Positions 9,801 to 19,403 of a stretch of DNA of 64,000 nt are shown piece after piece. The stretch spans positions 62,001 through 126,000 of the forward strand of contig JASENG010000010.1 of the NCBI GenBank assembly GCA_030027265.1, given 5' to 3'. The notes beneath the pieces are model-generated. The model saw only the letters and a list, made by a program, of their open reading frames with translations, was not told the DNA's origin and did not search any database. The position numbers were made by a program, and so were the translations under genes. Each line of letters starts with the position of its first letter. Position 1 is the first letter of the stretch. The DNA is from Lysinibacillus fusiformis (GTDB taxonomy: Bacteria > Bacillota > Bacilli > Bacillales_A > Planococcaceae).

Positions 9801-10614
9801 CAAGCAACGCAACATCAAGCTGTGCCGTTTCCCCATAGGGATATGGGCCATCCGGTTTTAACGCATACTGGCGCATTTCTTCTATATGAGCCAGCGCTTC
9901 TTCCAAACTAAACTTAATGGAATTTTTCAGTGGCTCTATAAAATCCAGCTCATCGATGGTAATTGTTTCCGGCAAATCATATTGCATAGGCAAAGAACGC
10001 AGCCATTTTGTAGGTTCCGCATGGACTCTTGATGTGTCATATAATTTACTGATCAAGGTTTCGATTGCTTGATCATCGCGATCTGATGTAAAACTATCGA
10101 CCAATCGATAAACCGCATTGACCTTTGCTTCCTCTTCTTGATCGTAGGCTTCCTCTAAAACTGCTGCTAAGACATCATCGCGAAGTAATGCCGATTCTCC
10201 TTCATTGGCAATTCGAAAACCAGGATCAATTTCGATCAAATAAGCGTATTGCCGAACAATCGCTAAACAAAATGAATGCAAAGTTGAAATTTGGGCTTTG
10301 TTAACTAAGCTAAGCTGGCGGCGTAAATGCTGATTGCGAGGGTCTTTGGCAATTTCTTTTTCTAAAGCATCTGCCATACGATGCCGCATTTCGGCTGCGG
10401 ATGCATTTGTAAACGTTACAACTAGCAGCTCATCCACATCTATCGGATTTTCACTCGATATGACTTTTTCAATCATTCGATTAATCAGGACCGCCGTTTT
10501 ACCAGATCCAGCAGCTGCTGAAACAAGGGTATCTTGTCCAGTAGCCCAAATCGCTTTCCACTGCTCGTCAGTCCAGGTTACATCAGGGGTTTTTTCAGGA
10601 ATTGATAGACCCAT
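6898..10614 (-). CDS. addA: ATP-dependent helicase/nuclease subunit A (AddA)
   Basis: A 1238-residue UvrD-family helicase with a C-terminal RecB-type nuclease. Walker A SAAAGSGKT lies at residues 32-40, the helicase motif LVDEYQDTN near residue 415, and GDVKQSIYRFR and VRLVTIHSSKGLEYPIVF follow. The nuclease motif VLLDYKTDK is near residue 1180. With AddB it forms the AddAB helicase-nuclease that resects double-strand DNA ends to Chi-like sites for RecA loading. Length is usual for the family. The start at 10614 lies inside the end of addB (20-bp overlap), showing a coupled operon addB-addA. Confidence 0.98.
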   Translation of the reverse strand: MGLSIPEKTPDVTWTDEQWKAIWATGQDTLVSAAAGSGKTAVLINRMIEKVISSENPIDVDELLVVTFTNASAAEMRHRMADALEKEIAKDPRNQHLRRQLSLVNKAQISTLHSFCLAIVRQYAYLIEIDPGFRIANEGESALLRDDVLAAVLEEAYDQEEEAKVNAVYRLVDSFTSDRDDQAIETLISKLYDTSRVHAEPTKWLRSLPMQYDLPETITIDELDFIEPLKNSIKFSLEEALAHIEEMRQYALKPDGPYPYGETAQLDVALLEEAQRIITHGTWQEAYEYFNKLKWDRIATVKKDSCDPELQEKAKKKREKAKDIVKQLKESFFLRKPERLIQEIRLMAPIIETLVELTESFSEKFKEAKLQRGLVDFSDLEHYALEILTVEEEGVLKPSAVALDFKEKFKEVLVDEYQDTNMLQETIIQLVKSGNENDGNLFMVGDVKQSIYRFRLAEPMLFLNKYNEFEEEPISNGLKIDLNANFRSRKEVLHGTNFVFEQIMGETVGEIHYDEKAGLKPGAPYNEVEMPIELAVIYDEDSVEELDEEVDSVSLNEEEILKSQAEARFIIKRIRELIDGGATVYDAKQKDPAKRVRPMQYSDIVILMRSMTWSNDLVEEFKAAGIPLYADTSKGYFEALEVMVMLNVLKIVDNPYQDIPLASVLRAPFIGCTENELAKIRLVNRKAPYYTAVKQFVDEEQSGLDANTAVKLQKFLQQLETWRNLARRGSLSDLIWKIYIDTNYYEMVGAMTNGKQRQANLRTLHDRALMYEKTSFRGLFRFLRFIDRMRTRGDDLGVAKSIGEKDDVVRLVTIHSSKGLEYPIVFVAGLGRNFNQMDFSNSYLFDQQFGLAVKAIDPDDRIMYTSLPFLAMKEKKILELKAEEMRILYVAMTRAKEKLILVGTVKDWEKVRSKWCEGQHLPTDVMLPEYIRARAKNYLDWIGPAVARHESFVPFSDEEYRPVEHPARWTISPISNTVFTNALYAAENEKLVEEAQNEVDPDLLSKLNERFTTPYAHLNSVAKKSKTSVSEIKRIENLQREEEPETYGMQTKTASVKKRPLFLQEKTLTAPEIGTVVHTVMQHAPQEGFSSMEEVEAYLNVLVERNLLTADEMLVVDPVKVLQFFFSEIGQRFTRAKQVHREIPFTLSMKDEDGDSQIVQGILDCLFEDAQGKWVLLDYKTDKILPSFSEEPYLTNEMKKRYGVQLRVYSEAIESILNVKVDEKMLYLYNAAKEIQLN

Positions 10615-13600
10615 CGTTTTTCAACTCCTCTCTTATTTTTGAAACAATATTATCTGGCTTATCTGCCTGTAGTTGATGATACATTTGTTCATGATCTGTC
10701 GGGTCAAACTGGCAAACTGATTTAAAACTGCAGTAGTCACAAGCTGTTCTCCCCTTTAAGCGATAAGGCTGGATCCCTGTTTCACCGCTTAAAATGCCCT
10801 CGCCTGCTACCTTATGCTTATGCCTTACATACTGTTTAATCTGACCCATATCCCTCGGTTGTACGACACGAGATTTTGATAAAGATGCTGTTCCATCTTT
10901 CTTCAAATACACGGGAACGATATTCGAACTCCCGCCCAGCTCCAATTCATCATCCATGGCAATTAAAGATTCCGCATTTTCGGTTAGAAGACCTTTCATG
11001 CGATATTTTTTTATTCGTTCTAATTCAAGTGTCATTTCATCCACTTCTTGTTCCATCTTTAAAATTGGATTGTGTACATGGACATAAAGAACACCAGCAG
11101 GATCAACCTCACCCTCAAACCAGATGCCGGAATTTTCTACTGCTACATCTAGATAGGTCAATAGCTGAAGAGAAATGCCATGATACACTTCATTTAAATC
11201 TAAATCCCGACTAGAGGATTTATAGTCAATGACACGCAAATAAGATTTTTCTCCGATTTTTGCCCGATCAATTCGGTCAATACGGCCTTGAATCCGCATC
11301 TTTTTCCCGCCCGATAAATCTATGTCCAAAGGCGGCAGCTTCTCGTTTGGACCAAATGCCGCCTCAATAGCCACTGGTTTAAAGAAGGAATTTTTAGCAT
11401 GCTGTGAAAGTGCCATCATTGTTCTTTCAACTATTCGTATTAATTTGCGCTGAATATATCGGTAGCGTGCACTGCTTAATAAAATTTGATGCGAAAATAC
11501 CGGTACGATCTGTTCAACGGCTTGACGAGCAAGCTGGCTGCATTGCACTTTCGTTAAGCGATTCCATTGCAGGTTCAACCTTTCAGTTTCAAGTGTGATC
11601 CATTTTAATGCCTCATGGAATAAATCACCCATTGCAAAATTCTCCAGTCGATACTCTGCTCGTTCTTCTAATCTCAAGCCATATGTCGTGAAATGAGAGA
11701 ATGGACAGCGATAGAACTTTTCGACACGGGACACACTGGAAGTAAGCTCCGTACCGTATAAGCTTTCAGTGACTTCAGGAGTTAGTTTTTCTGTCGCATT
11801 TTTCTTTTTCAATGGACGCATTACCGCTTGAAGTACTGAATTCCACTCCTGATGCTGTTCATAAAATTCCTTTAATGCCTGCCACTCCGGCGCTAGCTGT
11901 TGCGAGTACTCTGCCTGGCGTAATTGCATCATTAAATAGGCTAATGAAGTTCCAGGATGCCATAAGTAAGAAAGAGCATTATTCGCTTCCAATTCCTCAA
12001 TCGGATCGTTAAGAACTCGTTTATGCTGCAATGTTTTTACACCGTTTACCTCGAACAGCTTATGCAGACGGTTAATATAAAGTGAAGGCAGCAATGCTTT
12101 ACTTTCTTCATCTGAACTTGGAAACGTGACATAGAGTCTATGTGTTGGAGATGAAAAAGCACGGTAAATCAAAAATGCTTCTTGCAGCAGACGATGTTTT
12201 GAAGTTGGCGATAGCTCGGTATCCACCTCTGCAAACCAGCCTCTTTCCACATCGGTGATCAGTCCCTCATAGTCCATACGCATTGGATAAACACCATCAT
12301 TTACCCCAATGACAAACACAGTCTTTTTGTTATCAAAACGGGAATATTCCACAGTTGAAACCGTTACTTCATCTACTGAAGGCGGAATTTTAGAAAACTC
12401 GAGCGTATCAAAACCTTCATCTAATATTTGGGCTGCTTCTTCAAGAGTCAGTTTTTGTTCACCAAATAATATAGCGAATTGTTCTAAAACATTACTCCAA
12501 CGATTCCATGCTTGATCATGTTCACTTGCCCCATGGAGATTTTGTTCATCCAATTCCGTATCCTTTAAAGCCTGCATCTTTTCATAAACTTGCATTTCAT
12601 CTATGCAATTATAGAGTGCCATAGCAATTTCTCGACCTGTCTCAGCCGTTTTGAGATTCTCTTGAAGCCTTTCTAGCGGCGCCTTGATCATTTCCCGCAT
12701 TTCATCGATTAGTTTTTGCATTTGCAACTCTTCATCTGTTTGTCTTTTAGAATAAAACTCCAGCCCGCGATATTTTTTATAAAACCATCTTGAATCCTCA
12801 AACCAGCGATACCCATATATCCCTTGGGCGATGATGAAGTTTTCAAAGAGGTCCGCTTTTTCCCGCATATCTTTCAAGTTGCTTTTTAATGGAAAGAACA
12901 TATCCGTTTTTACACTTCTAAAAACAGGTTCGTACTGCCAATTGGACGAGATTACTTCCAAAATTGAACGACTAAATTCAATTAAAGGATGATGAAGCAT
13001 CGTCTTTTTCTGATTTGTAAAAAAAGGAATATCATATTGAGCAAAGATGGTTTGAATCAATGGATCATAGACATCTGCCTGACGATACATTATCCCGATG
13101 TCTCGGAATCGCATTCCTTCTTCTTGGACAATTCGACATATTTCCCGGGCAATCGCGTGAACCTCTGCCCTGCGGTTTGCTCCTTCAAGAATTTGAACAG
13201 ACCCATCCGATTGAATTGGCATAGCAACCGCTTTATGGAATTCCGCTTCCACATGCTTTAAATCTTGATTAAGAAAGCGATGATTTTTCTTTAAATGAAC
13301 GCGAGGCTCCACTTCAAGTTGATATTTATAGGCTTCTTGAAGCAATTTATCGTACATCACAGCAGAACGGTAAAATACCGCCTGGTCATCATACTTGTCA
13401 TCAGGGTCCTCAAAAGGTAAAACAACCGTCACACTTTTGGCTAAGGACATTAATTGTTTGACGATTTCAAATTCTCTTACGGTGAAGGCTGTAAAACCAT
13501 CTATATATATATGCGCTTCACTAATATTTTTAGAGTTTTGAAGTTGTTCAAGGAGAATTGGATAGTACCCTTCGCTGTCTACAAAGCCATCCCCCAGCAC

Positions 13601-14116
13601 TTCTTCCAGCTTTGTTAAAATAATCTGAAGGTCCTTGGCTTTTGCAATAAGCGTATGTGGCGCGGAAGTTTCTTCTAATTTATCGATTACTTCATTTAAT
13701 GTCCCACTATCGATGTTATATTGGCTAAACTCTTTAATCAATAACTCGACTTCCTTTGTAAAACCACGTTTATCTGCGGCTTGGCGGAACAAGGTAAACT
13801 CCTCTTTATTCTCTGAAAGCAAACGGCGAATGAGCATTCGATAACCGACCTTATCGATTTGGTCCTTCGCAATTCCCCCTGTTTCCTGCAATATATACCA
13901 AGCTAAACGCTTAAACGTTACCACTTGTGCTCGAATGATCCCGTTTATATCATAATTATTCGTAAGGACGTACTCAGCTTGGTACGACATTTGATCTGGA
14001 ACGATTAAATAAATGGGGGAGCCTAATGGCCGTTCCTTAACTTCTTTTACGATCTCTTGGTGTATGTAAGCAGACTTCCCTGTACCGGCTCGTCCACTTA
14101 TTACGCGTAACGACAT
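10595..14116 (-). CDS. addB: ATP-dependent helicase/nuclease subunit B (AddB)
   Basis: A 1173-residue partner of AddA. Walker A GRAGTGKS lies at residues 8-15. The C-terminal nuclease motif VIDYKSSSRDLDL is present, as is the iron-sulfur cluster cysteine array: one upstream Cys near SRVEKFYRCPF and the terminal CDYCSFKSVC. The inactive helicase domain recognises Chi and the nuclease cuts the 5' strand. The ATG at 14116 follows AGGAAGGGAA. It is the first gene of addBA. Confidence 0.98.
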   Translation of the reverse strand: MSLRVISGRAGTGKSAYIHQEIVKEVKERPLGSPIYLIVPDQMSYQAEYVLTNNYDINGIIRAQVVTFKRLAWYILQETGGIAKDQIDKVGYRMLIRRLLSENKEEFTLFRQAADKRGFTKEVELLIKEFSQYNIDSGTLNEVIDKLEETSAPHTLIAKAKDLQIILTKLEEVLGDGFVDSEGYYPILLEQLQNSKNISEAHIYIDGFTAFTVREFEIVKQLMSLAKSVTVVLPFEDPDDKYDDQAVFYRSAVMYDKLLQEAYKYQLEVEPRVHLKKNHRFLNQDLKHVEAEFHKAVAMPIQSDGSVQILEGANRRAEVHAIAREICRIVQEEGMRFRDIGIMYRQADVYDPLIQTIFAQYDIPFFTNQKKTMLHHPLIEFSRSILEVISSNWQYEPVFRSVKTDMFFPLKSNLKDMREKADLFENFIIAQGIYGYRWFEDSRWFYKKYRGLEFYSKRQTDEELQMQKLIDEMREMIKAPLERLQENLKTAETGREIAMALYNCIDEMQVYEKMQALKDTELDEQNLHGASEHDQAWNRWSNVLEQFAILFGEQKLTLEEAAQILDEGFDTLEFSKIPPSVDEVTVSTVEYSRFDNKKTVFVIGVNDGVYPMRMDYEGLITDVERGWFAEVDTELSPTSKHRLLQEAFLIYRAFSSPTHRLYVTFPSSDEESKALLPSLYINRLHKLFEVNGVKTLQHKRVLNDPIEELEANNALSYLWHPGTSLAYLMMQLRQAEYSQQLAPEWQALKEFYEQHQEWNSVLQAVMRPLKKKNATEKLTPEVTESLYGTELTSSVSRVEKFYRCPFSHFTTYGLRLEERAEYRLENFAMGDLFHEALKWITLETERLNLQWNRLTKVQCSQLARQAVEQIVPVFSHQILLSSARYRYIQRKLIRIVERTMMALSQHAKNSFFKPVAIEAAFGPNEKLPPLDIDLSGGKKMRIQGRIDRIDRAKIGEKSYLRVIDYKSSSRDLDLNEVYHGISLQLLTYLDVAVENSGIWFEGEVDPAGVLYVHVHNPILKMEQEVDEMTLELERIKKYRMKGLLTENAESLIAMDDELELGGSSNIVPVYLKKDGTASLSKSRVVQPRDMGQIKQYVRHKHKVAGEGILSGETGIQPYRLKGRTACDYCSFKSVCQFDPTDHEQMYHQLQADKPDNIVSKIREELKNDGSINS

Positions 14117-14270
14117 GAAGTTCCCTTCCTTCTATCTTTTTATGTTTTAATTCCATTATATCCGAAATAGGAGTCTTTTTATCTCCCCTTAATATTGAGT
14201 AATTACCTGATAAAAAACAAACAATACCACTCTATTATAATATTTTTTTAGTATAAATATCGGTTTCCGA

Positions 14271-14300
14271 TTAAAAAAGAGCGATTTATAATAATCGCTC
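14271..14300 (-). terminator. Terminator overlapping the end of the TVP38-family gene
   Basis: Stem GAGCGATT/AATCGCTC with a 6-base loop. The A run at 14273-14278 gives U residues on the minus-strand transcript. The hairpin includes the last codons of the gene. Confidence 0.85.
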
Positions 14301-14945
14301 CTTTTTAACAGACATTTTAACCTTTTTTTTACCCGATACGGATTTCAAGTCTTTCTCGACTTTTTTATTTAAATGTTTTTCGATTCCTTTTCCGACAATC
14401 CATAATAGGAGTATCCCTACACCCGTTAAAATTAATTTAACCGGATCCGTTATCAATGCTTTTAAGTCATACCCCAATACACTCATACTAGCAATCATTA
14501 TAAACTTCCCGGCCATAATGACGATTAAGTAATATTTTTTCTTAATATTTGAAAGACCCGCTACAATGTTTACAATGACAGATGGTGTGAAAGGAAAACA
14601 AAGCAAGATGAACAATGGGCTTAACCCACGCATATCAACCCATTTGATTAATTTTTGGACCTTTTCTTTCCCTATAAACCTTTTAAGCCTTGGATGCTTG
14701 CCGAACTTTCGAGTAAGTAAGAAAACAACATAAGAGCCAAGTACGGTCCCGATCCACGACAATAAAAATCCAATCCATAAACCATAGGAGCTTGCATTTG
14801 CAACCACAATCACAACTAAAGGCAGGAACGGAAGGAAGGCCTCAACAAAAGGAAGCAATATACCAATTAGCGGTCCAAGTGTCCGATAATGTGCTGCTAA
14901 ATTTTCAATATTTTCAACTGTAAAAAAATCGTTCACATGTTCCAC
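14286..14945 (-). CDS. TVP38/TMEM64 family (DedA-like) membrane protein, YhjE-like
   Basis: A 219-residue membrane protein with about five helices and a basic C-terminal tail. The SNARE-associated/VTT-domain segments are visible: GILLPFVEAFLPFLPLVVIV, SWIGTVLGSYVVFLLTRKFGK, and CFPFTPSVIVNIVAGLS, whose FPF-P-VNxxAG pattern is typical. Such proteins act as lipid scramblases or undecaprenyl-phosphate-type flippases in related families; the substrate here is unknown. B. subtilis yhjE also lies close to addBA, which supports the assignment. Confidence 0.88.
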   Translation of the reverse strand: MEHVNDFFTVENIENLAAHYRTLGPLIGILLPFVEAFLPFLPLVVIVVANASSYGLWIGFLLSWIGTVLGSYVVFLLTRKFGKHPRLKRFIGKEKVQKLIKWVDMRGLSPLFILLCFPFTPSVIVNIVAGLSNIKKKYYLIVIMAGKFIMIASMSVLGYDLKALITDPVKLILTGVGILLLWIVGKGIEKHLNKKVEKDLKSVSGKKKVKMSVKKERLL

Positions 14946-15346
14946 CCCGATTTTACGAACTAATGAATTTCAAAATGAATATCTCGAAAGAATTTACTAA
15001 TATTTTACATCATTTTAAACCAACTCATGCATTTTGATGTTTTATTTGTTACTATCTTTTGCAACATTATCCAAAGTTAAACCGTTAATTTTAACTCTAT
15101 TATTCTTTCTATTCCCGAAAAAACAGCTTCAAATTAATTTTCTCATTATTTTTTATATGATTTTAATATAGAAGCATGGATATTTAAAGTGAAATCACCA
15201 TCCAGAATATAAATAACGAAAAATATTATGTATTGTTCCATAAATTAGTCACACAAGATTGCATTACATGAATATGTCATTTAATGTTAATATTTTAATA
15301 GATAAATAAATTGAGGGCATAATGCTAGAAAGGAATAGTAAAAAAA
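14946..15346. other. Divergent intergenic region between the TVP38-family gene and azlC
   Basis: AT-rich, about 400 bp. It must hold divergent promoters. No clear operator, riboswitch or small gene was recognised. Confidence 0.5.
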
Positions 15347-16072
15347 TTGAGTACCCACTTAAATTTAAACGAGTCAACGGAAAACCTCGATTCTTTCTCT
15401 CAAGGAATTAGAGACTGTATTCCAACCCTATTAGGCTACATTAGCATCGGTGTAGCTTTCGGTGTTATTGGGATTACTTCCAACCTTTCTGTTCTTGAGA
15501 TTTTTCTTTTGTCAGTACTTGTGTATGCAGGATCGGCACAATTTATTTTTTGCGGCTTATATGTAGCTGGTGCTCCCTTTTCTGTCATTATCATAACGAC
15601 TTTTATTGTAAATTTGCGTCATTTTCTAATGTCACTTACTGTAGCTCCTCATTTAACAAGATATTCACCGTTACGGAACATCGGCTTTGGCACCTTATTA
15701 ACGGATGAAACCTTTGGAGTGGCGGTTACTAAGGTCATGAAGGAAAAACAACTTGGCGGCAATTGGATGGATGGGTTAAACCTGACTGCTTACCTGACAT
15801 GGATTGCTTCTTGCACGATTGGCGGGATTATCGGAAAATGGTTGCCTTATGCGGAAAACTGGGGATTAGACTTCGCCCTGCTTGCTATGTTTGGAGCATT
15901 ACTTGTACTTAACTTAAGCGGGGTCGGAAAAACTAAACTCATGCATTACTTAAAGTTAATCGCATTGATGGCAATTTTGTTATATGGCTTATTATATTTT
16001 GTTCCTGGACACTTAGCGGTTTTAATAGCAACAATCATTGTTGCAACGATTGGAGTGGCAACCGAAAAATGA
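15347..16072 (+). CDS. azlC: AzlC family branched-chain amino acid exporter, large subunit
   Basis: A 241-residue polytopic protein with the AzlC pattern: FSQGIRDCIPTLLGYISIGVAFG, VYAGSAQFI, NLRHFLMSLTVAPHL and LLTDETFGV. It starts at TTG 15347 behind AGAAAGGAA. With AzlD it forms a heteromeric exporter of branched-chain amino acids and analogues (such as 4-azaleucine in B. subtilis). The stop overlaps the azlD start by 4 bp (ATGA), so the subunits are coupled. These are among the few plus-strand genes in the region. No AzlB-type regulator is adjacent. Confidence 0.93.
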   Translation: MSTHLNLNESTENLDSFSQGIRDCIPTLLGYISIGVAFGVIGITSNLSVLEIFLLSVLVYAGSAQFIFCGLYVAGAPFSVIIITTFIVNLRHFLMSLTVAPHLTRYSPLRNIGFGTLLTDETFGVAVTKVMKEKQLGGNWMDGLNLTAYLTWIASCTIGGIIGKWLPYAENWGLDFALLAMFGALLVLNLSGVGKTKLMHYLKLIALMAILLYGLLYFVPGHLAVLIATIIVATIGVATEK

Positions 16073-16392
16073 CTACAACATTCGCGATGTTATTATTAAT
16101 GCTCGGATGTGCACTTGTCACATGGGCACCAAGAGTAATCCCATTTATACTAGTTCGAAATATTAAATTGCCGGACGTTGTATTGCGCTGGTTAGCCTAT
16201 ATCCCGGTCTGCATCTTAAGTGCACTTGTGTTGGAGTCCCTTTTTCAAGCTGAAGGATCTTTTGTGACTTTTGATTGGTTGAATCTAATAGCATTTATCC
16301 CTACATTATTCGTTGCAATATGGACAAAAAGCTTATCCAAAACCGTGATTGTTGGCGTTATAACAATGGCTGTATTGAGGCTGTTTTTCTAA
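16069..16392 (+). CDS. azlD: AzlD family branched-chain amino acid exporter, small subunit
   Basis: A 107-residue protein with about four membrane helices. It has the AzlD signature of an early TWAPRVIPF motif and the segment WLAYIPVCILSALV. It overlaps azlC by 4 bp and ends just before a bidirectional terminator shared with convergent minJ. Confidence 0.92.
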   Translation: MTTTFAMLLLMLGCALVTWAPRVIPFILVRNIKLPDVVLRWLAYIPVCILSALVLESLFQAEGSFVTFDWLNLIAFIPTLFVAIWTKSLSKTVIVGVITMAVLRLFF

Positions 16393-16420
16393 AATTCTAT
16401 CCATATTCCCTGCAAAATCA

Positions 16421-16455
16421 AAAGAGCGAAGACAATTAATATGTCCCCGCTCTTT
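16421..16455. terminator. Bidirectional terminator between azlD and minJ
   Basis: Stem AAAGAGCG-AGACA / TGTCC-CGCTCTTT with an internal mismatch and an A/T-rich loop. A and T runs on both sides let it serve convergent azlCD and minJ. Confidence 0.88.
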
Positions 16456-16474
16456 TTGCCATTTGTAAGCCTTC

Positions 16475-17644
16475 TTAATCAGCCACCAACAAGCCAATTC
16501 GATGATGATCGCCATTATAGACAACATGCTGAGTTAATCGAATTTCGTTTTTATGGTTAAGGACTTCCAAGCGGCAATGAGCTGCATTAATTTGCAATGC
16601 TTCATACAATTGCCGTTCACTATGAACCTCGACCCCGTTTACTTTTCGAATGATTTCCCCGACATCTAAGCCCATTTTTTCGGCTGGAGAATTTGGCAGC
16701 ACACCGGCAATCATTACACCACTGGATTTTGCAGATACGGCATAGACATCCTTTTGTTCACGAGTGACAAATCGAATCGATATGCCAATTCGTGCAACTA
16801 GACCTACTAACAGCATCGCAAATCCGACAATTGGGGCAAAAAATGCAACAAGGCCGCCAATAATAACAAGCTCACCTAAAATAATGACTGCTCTCCCAAG
16901 CTTCGGATATAAATAGACCGGCAACGTATGGCGCGTCATCTGTTGGAATCCTATTAGAATTGGAAATAGCACAAAAGAAAATTTTGTTGAATCTAGTGAA
17001 AATTGTGGCCACCATGGAAAATAAGCATCAATTACATTCCCTGGGACTACGAAAAATATTGGCAGCACCCAAATTTTCTTACTTAAAAAAGCTACTGCTT
17101 TTAACCCTCTTTTTGAATTTTCCACAATCGGAGACGCATATTGAGCACCATATTTTCGAATGAGCATCCCTTCTGCCACCAAGAACAATCCAGCCAAAAT
17201 TGCACCTGTTACAGCGATCCCTTCCGTCATATCCACACCATGAATCGCTAACCCCAATACATTAAATGACACATTCAAATAGTCGAATACAAATAGGACT
17301 GCTAAGCTTAGTGTAAAGATAATAATTGGAGATAGCAGATGAAACACATAAATAATCAAGGCAATGAAGCTGATAATTGTCAACGCATATAAGAATTGAA
17401 TTGGTACTGTTAATCCAAAACCGATTGAAAGAATGGAAATACAAAATGAGATCAGTAATCCTTCCTTCAACAACCCAATGGCTTCAGACCATCCCCATAA
17501 TATACGAATATGGAAAAACTTTCTTTCCCTTTTCACCCGACGATAGCCTAAATAGATAGCCATTAACATTGCTATATAAAAGATTGGATTCATAAATAAT
17601 CGTCCAATGGCTCTAGCAATCTCTATTAATATTTCCGTAACCAT
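16475..17644 (-). CDS. minJ: PDZ-domain membrane protein MinJ-like (division-site topology factor)
   Basis: A 389-residue protein with about seven or eight membrane helices and a C-terminal PDZ domain (VIAGVLPNSPAEKMGLDVGE-type core, about residues 310-375). In B. subtilis MinJ bridges DivIVA and MinD and its gene lies next to ctpB and ftsEX, exactly the context here. The ATG at 17644 follows GGCGGTGG; a GTG three codons earlier is also possible. No swrA gene lies between it and ctpB, unlike in B. subtilis. Assignment rests on architecture plus gene order. Confidence 0.87.
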   Translation of the reverse strand: MVTEILIEIARAIGRLFMNPIFYIAMLMAIYLGYRRVKRERKFFHIRILWGWSEAIGLLKEGLLISFCISILSIGFGLTVPIQFLYALTIISFIALIIYVFHLLSPIIIFTLSLAVLFVFDYLNVSFNVLGLAIHGVDMTEGIAVTGAILAGLFLVAEGMLIRKYGAQYASPIVENSKRGLKAVAFLSKKIWVLPIFFVVPGNVIDAYFPWWPQFSLDSTKFSFVLFPILIGFQQMTRHTLPVYLYPKLGRAVIILGELVIIGGLVAFFAPIVGFAMLLVGLVARIGISIRFVTREQKDVYAVSAKSSGVMIAGVLPNSPAEKMGLDVGEIIRKVNGVEVHSERQLYEALQINAAHCRLEVLNHKNEIRLTQHVVYNGDHHRIGLLVAD

Positions 17645-17812
17645 TTTTTCCACCGCCCGTTTACAATAACTAATGTCATTGTATCAAACGAGCACCTAAA
17701 TGCGTAGATAGAATCTTACTATTTCGCCAAGAAATTGTATTTTTCTTGCAAACTTCTCTTTACTTCCTAGAGAATTGACTTTATTTCTACCTTTATGGGA
17801 CACTAAATCTAG

Positions 17813-19255
17813 TTAGATATCACCTTTTAAGCGATTCATCATAACACTTATTCCCATATTTAATTGAACATCATTTTCCGAATCCTGTTTATAAGCAGAC
17901 ACCTGTTCCCGAATACTTGCAAAGAACTCATCATCCATATGGCGTCCTTTTTCCAGCTCATTTTTCTCACGATAAAGCACGACTGCTTCTGCCGTATCTT
18001 CATCATAGAAACCATCATTTCTTGTAATATTATAGCCAAGCCCTTTTAACACTTTTTGCGTATAGGCTACCTCTTCACTAAAATCACCTTCTGCATAATC
18101 TCCTGACAAAGGAAGGACTTCAAGGGAATATAAAGGATGGGGCTCTACTTCTATATCTGCCTCGATTCCTTTTCCATGAATCCAGTCTCTTTCAGGTGTC
18201 AGCCATTTATTTGTAGATAATTTTAACTCTCCGCCATTATCAAGACCCCATGTTTCTTGAACAGTTCCTTTACCAAAACTTTTTGACCCAACAATCAAAG
18301 CACGGTCCCAGCTTTGAACGGCTCCTGCCATCACTTCACTCGCAGATGCACTGCCTTCATTTTGAAGCACGACAATTGGATATTTTTTCATTTTATCTAA
18401 ATATAAATCATCTACTTCAAGCTTTGAAGTTTTTATAGGCTCCATTGCCCCTTTTCCGTTCTGCATATAAGCGAAAATCGTATTATCCTTTTCAATGCTA
18501 CTTACCACAGCTGCTACGCTATGTAAATATCCACCTGGATTATCGCGTAAATCGACAATAATTCCCTCAACGTCTTCACTTACTAATTTCTTCGTTGCTT
18601 CAACCCATTCTTCTGCCGTCTTTTCTCCAAACATCGAAATGGATACATAGCCAATATCTGTGTCTTTTACTTTTAACACCTTTGAAGCCACTGTTTTATT
18701 ATTCATTTCTTCTCGTTTTACACTGACTTTAATATGACGTTCTGTACTTGGCCGGTATAAGACAAGATTGACTTTTTCACCGGCTTCTCCTTGAATCATC
18801 TGCATCAATTGGCCAATTGTTTTTCCTTCTAGCCGCTCATCATCTACTTGTACAATTTCATCATAAGGACGAATTCCTGCTTTTTCAGCTGGAGATGATT
18901 TCACAGGTGAAACAACGATGAATTTCCCGTCTTTTTCAGTAATTTCGATCCCGATTCCGACACGTTGTCCAGCCAATGATTGCTTGTGCAAGGCAGCTTC
19001 TTTTTCAGTATAGTACGTACTATACGGATCTTGTATTGCACCAGCCATCCCTCTGATTGCCCCTTCTATTAGGGCAGTCTCATTTGTCCCATAAACGGAG
19101 TTTTCTTTGATTAGAGAATAGGCTTGGTCAATTACAGCTACATCACTGACATGACTATCTCCAATCTCAGATGGTTTCGAACTCTGCCAAAATATAAAGC
19201 CAGCTATTATTAAACAAGCTGCGGCCAGTAATAAAAAAAATCGACTTTTCCTCAT
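17813..19255 (-). CDS. ctpB: Carboxy-terminal processing serine protease CtpB-like (S41 family)
   Basis: A 480-residue secreted or membrane-tethered protease. The order is an N-terminal signal anchor (residues 7-24), a PDZ domain (VSPVKSSPAEKAGIRPYDEI), the S41 core with Ser in NEGSASASE and Lys in SKSFGKGTVQE, and a C-terminal peptidoglycan-binding domain (YTQKVLKGLGYNITRNDGFYD). In B. subtilis CtpB cleaves SpoIVFA during sporulation signalling across the forespore membranes. The catalytic Ser and Lys are both present, so it should be active. A gap of about 170 bp separates it from downstream minJ. Confidence 0.93.
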   Translation of the reverse strand: MRKSRFFLLLAAACLIIAGFIFWQSSKPSEIGDSHVSDVAVIDQAYSLIKENSVYGTNETALIEGAIRGMAGAIQDPYSTYYTEKEAALHKQSLAGQRVGIGIEITEKDGKFIVVSPVKSSPAEKAGIRPYDEIVQVDDERLEGKTIGQLMQMIQGEAGEKVNLVLYRPSTERHIKVSVKREEMNNKTVASKVLKVKDTDIGYVSISMFGEKTAEEWVEATKKLVSEDVEGIIVDLRDNPGGYLHSVAAVVSSIEKDNTIFAYMQNGKGAMEPIKTSKLEVDDLYLDKMKKYPIVVLQNEGSASASEVMAGAVQSWDRALIVGSKSFGKGTVQETWGLDNGGELKLSTNKWLTPERDWIHGKGIEADIEVEPHPLYSLEVLPLSGDYAEGDFSEEVAYTQKVLKGLGYNITRNDGFYDEDTAEAVVLYREKNELEKGRHMDDEFFASIREQVSAYKQDSENDVQLNMGISVMMNRLKGDI

Positions 19256-19403
19256 TGTTTACCCCCTCCCGTTCAATCTATGAAAAAACAAAAAGGGATA
19301 ACACTTAGAAATGCCGATTTTTAAATTCCTCATTTTATTTTGCGAAGAATTAAGTATATTTTCTCGAATTCGAATTCGATTACTAAATTAAATTCTAATT
19401 GTA